From an uncultured Christensenellaceae bacterium (lineage in GTDB: Bacteria; Bacillota; Clostridia; Christensenellales; Borkfalkiaceae), in contig CAJUKJ010000009.1 in assembly GCA_910587365.1 (NCBI GenBank), forward strand, positions 14,210 to 53,632: DNA of 39,423 nt. The letters are read 5' to 3'. The notes under the pieces are model-generated. The model was not told the origin of the DNA. It ran no database searches and saw only the letters and a program-made list of their open reading frames with translations. Position numbers and translations under genes: made by a program. This document shows positions 37,701-39,423 of this stretch, piece after piece (position 1 is the stretch's first letter; each line of letters starts with the position of its first letter).

Positions 37701-39423
37701 ACGTTCGGCGGCGAATATGCGGAAACCGAAGCAGGTGTTTACACTCTGCATATCGAGCTTACCGACCCGAGCAGCAGCTATTGGGATATGGAAACGTATA
37801 CCACGACTGTTGATTTCGCGTTCGATATCAAGGGCTATGCAATAAAACAGGTTTATGTTGACGGACGCAAGGTTTACAGGTTTGTCCAGGTTGACGAAAA
37901 CGGCGAAATAGTTGAAGAAAACGGAAATTTTGTTGATTATAACGGCGGAGATTACACCTTAGACGTTAAATACGTATCAACGTATGAAGTGGAGTACGTA
38001 CAGCTCTTCGATACGCTTACGGCAGACGAAGACGGAAACAAGATTGCCGCAACAGACATTGACGGAAACTATATTAAAATTTACGCTTCGTTAGTAGACG
38101 GAGAATACGTTTTAAGAGAATACGAATTGGACGAAAACGGAAAATTCGTTCTGGATGAAAGCGGCGAATATGTATTTACCGTCGTTGAAAACAGCGAGTT
38201 TGTAACGGTGGACGGCGTTGTGCCTACTTACAAACTTGACGAAGGCGAATACGTTGAGGACGGTAACGGCGAATATATCGGCGTATATGCAAAAGACGAG
38301 GACGGCAACAAGATATTCGCAGGCTACCTGCTCGACGAAAACGGCAACCCTGTGGTTGACCAGACGCTCAGCACCGTATCTGTAACCAAACGCGATTTAA
38401 GCTTTGACCCCTATGAAGTCGAATGGAAGATTGTTACCGTAGGTATTTCACTTCCCTATATCGACAGTGAGTACAGCCCTGTTCCCGTATACACGGGTTC
38501 AACGATTAACCTTGTCGATTACGAGGGTTACCTTAAAGGCTTCGATGAAAATTCGATGGAAATAGTCGAGGGCGGCTCGGGCGTCAATGCAGGCGAATAT
38601 ACCGTAGTCATAAAGGTTGACGAAAACCATTTCTGGGACGGCGTCGAAGGCGATACGATATCGCTTACCTGGTATATCAAGCAGGCAACGCTTGATTTAA
38701 CGGGCGCGCAGTGGAAGTTCTCGGAAGAGGGACCCTTCGTATACACGCGCGAAAACGGCGAAGCAAAGATATACAGCGTGCGCTTAGACTTACCCGAATA
38801 TTTACAGCAGTATATAAGATATACAACAAACGGCAAGGTCGGCGCGTATGCGGGACAGAACGCAGGTAAGTACGTAACCTCGTTTGAATTTGTAAACGTA
38901 AACAATAACTTTGCGGAAGTTACAATTCCCGACGAGCTTGAAAAATCGGTAACCTGGTATATAGAAAAGCGCGTGCTTGACGTACCCGTAGCAAACCAGT
39001 CAACCTGGATTATCTTCAACAACGAAGTACACAATCTGTTAACGGAAATACTCGGTTTATCGGAAGACGGCGATTGGTGTAATTATTACGGCATAACAAT
39101 TTCTTACGACAACAGTTATAACGGATTGTACGAAGAATATAACGGCTACGATATAAACGGCGATGGAGAAATAACGGGCAGCGAGAAGTATCTTGCGAAA
39201 GGAGCCGGGGCGTACAAATTTACAATCAGGATATTGACGGGCATCAATACGGGAGCGAACCCTAACGTAGTCTGGGCGGTAACGCCCGGTAACACGCCGG
39301 ACGCCCCTGATACGCCCGATACACCTGATGTACCTGACACCCCCGATACGCCCGATGCACCTGACGTCCCTGACACGCCGGACACAGACGTTCCCGAAAC
39401 CGAGGAAGAGGCACAGTTAATTG
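25773..39423 (+). CDS. Giant exported Ig-like repeat protein, 3' end beyond window
   Basis: The frame is open from ATG 25773 to the last base, at least 4550 codons; I read it through in long stretches and saw no stop. GAGAGG lies 6 nt before the ATG. The signal peptide is 1-41 (cleavage after AYA). Residues about 42-250 are a Trp/Tyr/Asn-rich head I do not recognise (GPWGWGNYDYNW, PGETWTMYY). From about 255 onward I count some 30-35 modules of 95-140 aa. Most open with a P-x-[ILV] strand plus YNG or YTG, and close with NAG-x-Y-x-[IV] and a W-containing strand before the next linker (VDLP, IDLPEV, VDIPTI, LDLPEL); this fits MBG/YDG-type bacterial Ig domains. Near 38010-38350 is an acidic EYV-rich insert. 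The last 44 codons are a Pro-Asp repeat then ETEEEAQLI. The anchor is not seen. Confidence 0.88.
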   Translation, partial: MRITGTKKLLLIFLTLICAFAVGVGVAFSVNTASYTHAAYAQDEAEVTHESNMGKYLVKNEDDCGMHEVDYLVPPDNISDYPVATPNPTMLDYGFGYVYYSDPSKLGDWTCYAPQANGGPWGWGNYDYNWNIHYTHGQTAYVYLNPGETWTMYYRDKRANSHGNWLVRCGEHVLDQFYSENRVEVQTCWFTIDADAPTGTVYNAVFGSFDANDWVPFYFNRMFHTGTNMNLTARDWEWTIIVVRLPQEKPELVNDGNVVGDTKYVTYDGTPAPISFTPDYGIGTLGWSSDSSVTMISRTDCQSVTHLTLGSSSAGTHVITLYPETYLSDSEIRAKVTWGTVPNLSSSGGKWADGTSTRLTFKLVVGTQTTMIPTMQRDAGVASNGLSKYVNDTGQKQTITFLNCDPTYVGWTGNGLYLDSWENNTLTLWQDQQGTFSISLYLLVPSACTWTNNTTTDQTFTFTIGPMAIEKPYIQGQPTNNTKTVTYNGSAQNMVLENIEQGTLTIRAPGLPFDYGDDNTAVFTTTNAANFTVTISPAPGYCWSDLSTNEIQFKFTINAVRLTAPVLKDTGSNVNGNTKTVVYDPDGSYGEINIGNLDRDGLSIISSLTELDWNANSEGSSIGTITLGAQNAETYLIDFLPNTNYEWAPGVKAPTFVLIIERYTLGTAKPHIVISDEEDAATKLPATVPDENGKEVENTNKISIVGNTKTVDYRNPSQKYITIYVGGLADQFYLVTAGLNAVWDTEAKTLTLSGTEASNYLIQITPTSNYKWVDDADGMQDTALKDFKLVISAILRDSIPMYKQDTSGHWTYESSKRTTVQYDTHEKYFRIGDQKEDDVYTYFDSEAMTWDLVNDAGQLISHPEGFGLSSTNDGSNGILEFYAVNAGTYIIRLQLKDSNYAWRDGSTVNVYYTFTVTAMPIDTPRLVAEECGGNDTQGNVYGTYMYGRFDGNAFTMAIAVKAASFITATFPYDDNLGNIWQGEWNFDDKLEVDRLFVHARNVGTHTVRLQITDKNYRWADETKEFYDFELIIDYARVNGVDFYYDDNKGENSLTNGEKKIGGNNSSYSDATFETNVTQYVIVRRAADEFKDTPFYELDGTGKNIGQFTFNIINADGYDHSEVIIEKDYFKIPVVNAGQYIIQIGLTDNYSWSNGKRTPYQFTLSMSAKVVDLPKMFDNYNEGNVTTNASGAERLVEYKFDTKRQIMIELGDDFEAFCLSEYSSITGYNGVAGDALVKDTDPNLTQLEGNYASYVDSDGKLHHVFAYTAINAGTYHLYVQLANQFSTPNYVWNMGDHMTFTLRITQQQIDLPEVWVTSKASIDYSTVKGDADSKQISSDIHYSLNLAYIGSQYYVYVLDGASGNTIRNEELDITVEPETNNYDGVFDPGLYHKTEQNGAQVTTSYRFIPVRANTYTITVKLKVNAYNNTTNYIWAGVADSELSADRVFTFTIDKVVVDVPTIDGWAQTVENNTQYAYFTYAAGTHQSIDVIGINFGTTSHPFVKVDKSDMAKYSSSGSTVTLTTNQGDGGAREAIVAGVYWLSISVDEKNARWRTDTDELDFDTKYFYIVIEKAPVDIPTISTTLSPDVATVDQSNLQVSVVYNGEKWSPAMTLSGLDSRYISYKLATPATTYGVALGETYTISTLSAEAGYYTVVVSLADPGNLMWAGLNGDSSDLNVSFVIKPKLVNKPLVIDESSIYPSAVYTDTSMTVTFNYDYYGFKIENYLSDTQLMSVSVIAALFESSVEDAAAGKLFYTAKKAGRYVVRFTLTGNAEWDDGTGNYGGSDPIDLILLIEKLQFDTPFIVNDIDPDDAVTQINGNTKSTVYKFVNGAGVSQSISIGNYDDQIMSLSGLVSSVNEQGIADPSRHGVDLATGYYVVNATLASTVTIRFRIKDFENTRWDFDDVEEITFIFQIDKLELANPVIADQYLLELESVTDGNTLSSVFDSRLHTALVENILTREYMTFRDTSPYNDSYKDRLDYDRTPTANTYVNGVDNTAGYLTVADIYGFGSTDYLQNGVDYTTEVEDKFDYILMRVTQPGSYSLTVTLTDNANMCWQGGNISDQVITIVINKMAKPAPSIQGASGLTQTKQYEGGYVYFTINDVYNGVEVEGGPVVGYEYNQYTLGRPITSVQNPVWEVVSWYGGVMTLRAVEVGTYSITIKIRNTDTTVWTNTTDTERTFTFTVDKRTVGVEYSFEPSESITYNGSTPTWAMSTPVTATITLTDVRARETGVIDKNVAIEIFFVSNSNTSVHRNSVIVTSADFVQELQADGTYHLSYDFALPYGEDEMSQGAYTIYVVQNGSAGNYIVNQSTQQFRIAADAAPFDPDMLVWQYRIDDGSLVTVDLTADLQEDGALHLPYLTDGGTYFFSVTLTAEGMDRFGTGTPRETFEAALADWEVRVEGTPQGASNAYAGSYTFSIRITALDQNLFFFPTTTYSLKYVIDPVKYDLSGLEWDYDSDNPFVFDNTAKYVKVTGNFPAGLTVYSYLVDGCDFNSQTYGGSYNTSVIFTSANKNYLIPDANDPDTYEGTFDWFCNWTIEKAELEVSWSKSATVNGATISYIPVLTSHSDKVTYTYYLHNGTDFEESDVFVTGLWKVSATLISDPEHPAYDYARSYTLKFVDENGDERTDPDEQFNIDTESAGGGINVVLKVGNRDDDGEVNGTQIIGNTNGYEFMYNGKPFEADFIGITCVTGLVTADNVKITYYNANNLYKALPGAPTEVGNYVIKLSLVNMENVIDPNDPIEYNLIFDTFYFSIIKGTFDVSEFTWKLTHTPLGGTEEITATYDADNDVWLNDADNTAVDLVYDGAAYTLTLVSSYGEDVIKATYKNASKQDAGSYTTTVVFSYDSTKWNVPDSSLNSISWSIRKAVLSLSQIEWTYTGEFEYEQTGGKAKDYSVTLNNIPELLTDYVSYSTTRGDAAVENANSQAGEYVTTCTIAEFENANYEVGEWPASVPQSLTWKIAPKVISIPESSGTWEAYDGRQHNLLTAISLITEWKEYFSITVKFNNAAYNGTSAYGYEFTAQNAGAYTFTLKLNSGINGNNVVNVGWASGDDVVTGDQTVTLNVAKAEMYVDSWYGENELAKAHFTGNYILEKAVSYDFYRDTGSGIVAANKVTLDTVLSSNGGENFLIVPYVKSEYGSNIVLTYAPGQQYYSFTTLLINTDPDAQIQVAKKPHISGYMLKDENLEDVFIPFEDVPEGDHVFVIYSGSEVRFVIDMWEEYYENYLEVWGGDSLTQSEAGLYTITLMLKKDTEHPLYWSRTENADGTYTYDRSSVTLTFEIKYRMLDLPELEEVEYDGEEVDILQASLGEDYDALIESYGEYVDITGNTATDAGTYTLYLTIKDEYLNTVRWDNGTSFGQPGTYELTWKINPIRIRRPQLAAGVTITYDGKEHSIFELLDGYSETGLSPELAKLMQYVRISSEGSRGINASDTYLATFTLINSNFIWVDEYDVPTSDGESISLGWAIARQRLDFSKLDWNNPSAKFEYTLVNGEVQKVGIELVNLPIELQEYVYYLTYFEDGSSELTNKASEIGSYRTVVYFMQDEVDFNNFELGDATEFRNKYHSEEGFAEITWSITQRQFTIPVDNQGDWSYFDGDIHDLMKLLGFEEGWDEYLTVKVEYDGDGKGFKDYEGIDGDPYMAFKIGSYRITLKIKEEINADGTVFVTWADADWDTEITVTITCDQLVIDDFVWNEQDQHSTVSSSIFDGLPDSVKEMFEYVIYDADIYETYGTYEYFTVDETVDEVFERGEGYRYFIEFRIKPIADYQYAIETGISLSNNLYEFGNFNFSGPVIWVPLPELETTSKTFAGHDIEFKVANWDSIYAIPDDVKDYYAGLGVDLSNKDYYLYSMGNDFDVSTGAMKVFAAGDYRLALRFISGVNLSWYDKSKYRVENGHLVLISTGAQLSEAEEEELINRKAQSLDFTVNKASLKKIDDSLFEDLLLELEYTGTKQNVTTSFSIFDTLRAMYGDLITFGGEYAETEAGVYTLHIELTDPSSSYWDMETYTTTVDFAFDIKGYAIKQVYVDGRKVYRFVQVDENGEIVEENGNFVDYNGGDYTLDVKYVSTYEVEYVQLFDTLTADEDGNKIAATDIDGNYIKIYASLVDGEYVLREYELDENGKFVLDESGEYVFTVVENSEFVTVDGVVPTYKLDEGEYVEDGNGEYIGVYAKDEDGNKIFAGYLLDENGNPVVDQTLSTVSVTKRDLSFDPYEVEWKIVTVGISLPYIDSEYSPVPVYTGSTINLVDYEGYLKGFDENSMEIVEGGSGVNAGEYTVVIKVDENHFWDGVEGDTISLTWYIKQATLDLTGAQWKFSEEGPFVYTRENGEAKIYSVRLDLPEYLQQYIRYTTNGKVGAYAGQNAGKYVTSFEFVNVNNNFAEVTIPDELEKSVTWYIEKRVLDVPVANQSTWIIFNNEVHNLLTEILGLSEDGDWCNYYGITISYDNSYNGLYEEYNGYDINGDGEITGSEKYLAKGAGAYKFTIRILTGINTGANPNVVWAVTPGNTPDAPDTPDTPDVPDTPDTPDAPDVPDTPDTDVPETEEEAQLI
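38010..38350 (+). other. Acidic degenerate repeat segment inside the giant ORF
   Basis: Short units of the type DENGKFV, DESGEYV, DEGEYV, DGNGEYI and DENGNPV recur about every 10-20 residues here and interrupt the Ig-like module pattern. The Asp/Gly/Asn content resembles short calcium-binding-like loops, but no strict DxDxDG series is present. Confidence 0.5.
39297..39395 (+). repeat. Pro-Asp repeat at the right edge of the giant ORF
   Basis: Codons for P-D alternate with T, A or V (PDAPDTPDTPDVPDTPD) for about 33 residues. Such Pro-rich acidic tracts usually lie between the last folded domain and the membrane anchor and span the cell wall, so the gene may end soon after the window. Confidence 0.8.

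Noticed and set aside
4187..39423. Sortase-type LPXTG anchors
   Set aside because: I looked at the C-termini of the three complete large proteins and saw none. The fourth C-terminus is outside the window, so it cannot be judged.

Overview
The window looks like part of a Gram-positive, Clostridia-type genome (Bacillota), probably an uncultured gut lineage. The signs are consensus vegetative promoters (TTGACA or similar, 17 bp, TATAAT), strong AGGAGG-type ribosome binding sites, tight stem-loop plus T-tract terminators, a short clostridial-style L-aspartate oxidase, and single-membrane surface proteins. The taxonomic call is inference. I saw no rRNA, tRNA, CRISPR array, transposase or phage gene.

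Left edge (1-4043). Two copies of a 142-bp non-coding repeat with a conserved hairpin abut the 3' end of a leftward PRC-barrel gene. Divergent from it run nadB and nadC, which overlap by 29 bp (de novo NAD: aspartate to iminoaspartate, quinolinate to nicotinate mononucleotide), then a Gfo/Idh/MocA oxidoreductase. The partner enzyme gene nadA is not in the window.

Main region (4097-39423). Four consecutive rightward transcription units each have their own promoter, and the first three end in a clear terminator. Each begins with a very large exported modular protein. In the three complete units this is followed within 2-14 bp by a protein with one N-terminal membrane helix and a predicted cytoplasmic domain. 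Unit A is a 787-aa six-module protein plus a 289-aa partner. Unit B is an approximately 2008-aa protein (BspA-type leucine-rich repeats, then the same modules as A) plus a 155-aa partner. Unit C is a 2229-aa protein plus a 1449-aa partner made of about 20 coiled-coil repeats. Unit D is a giant exported ORF of at least 4550 codons that runs off the window while still open, ending in a Pro-Asp repeat. The big proteins of A and B share a C-terminal cassette (EDSVGLTG, membrane helix, basic tail ending ELHRR), and none carries an LPXTG signal that I could see.

My reading is that this is an envelope-spanning surface system. Long extracellular stalks of Ig-like modules are held by a C-terminal membrane helix, and each is co-translated with a dedicated membrane-anchored cytoplasmic partner. 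In units A and B the last two codons of the surface gene (AGG AGG, Arg-Arg) are also the ribosome binding site of the partner. The membrane-bound repeat protein of unit C, with an acidic tyrosine-rich C-terminus, is the most unusual single gene. The function of the system is not known to me.
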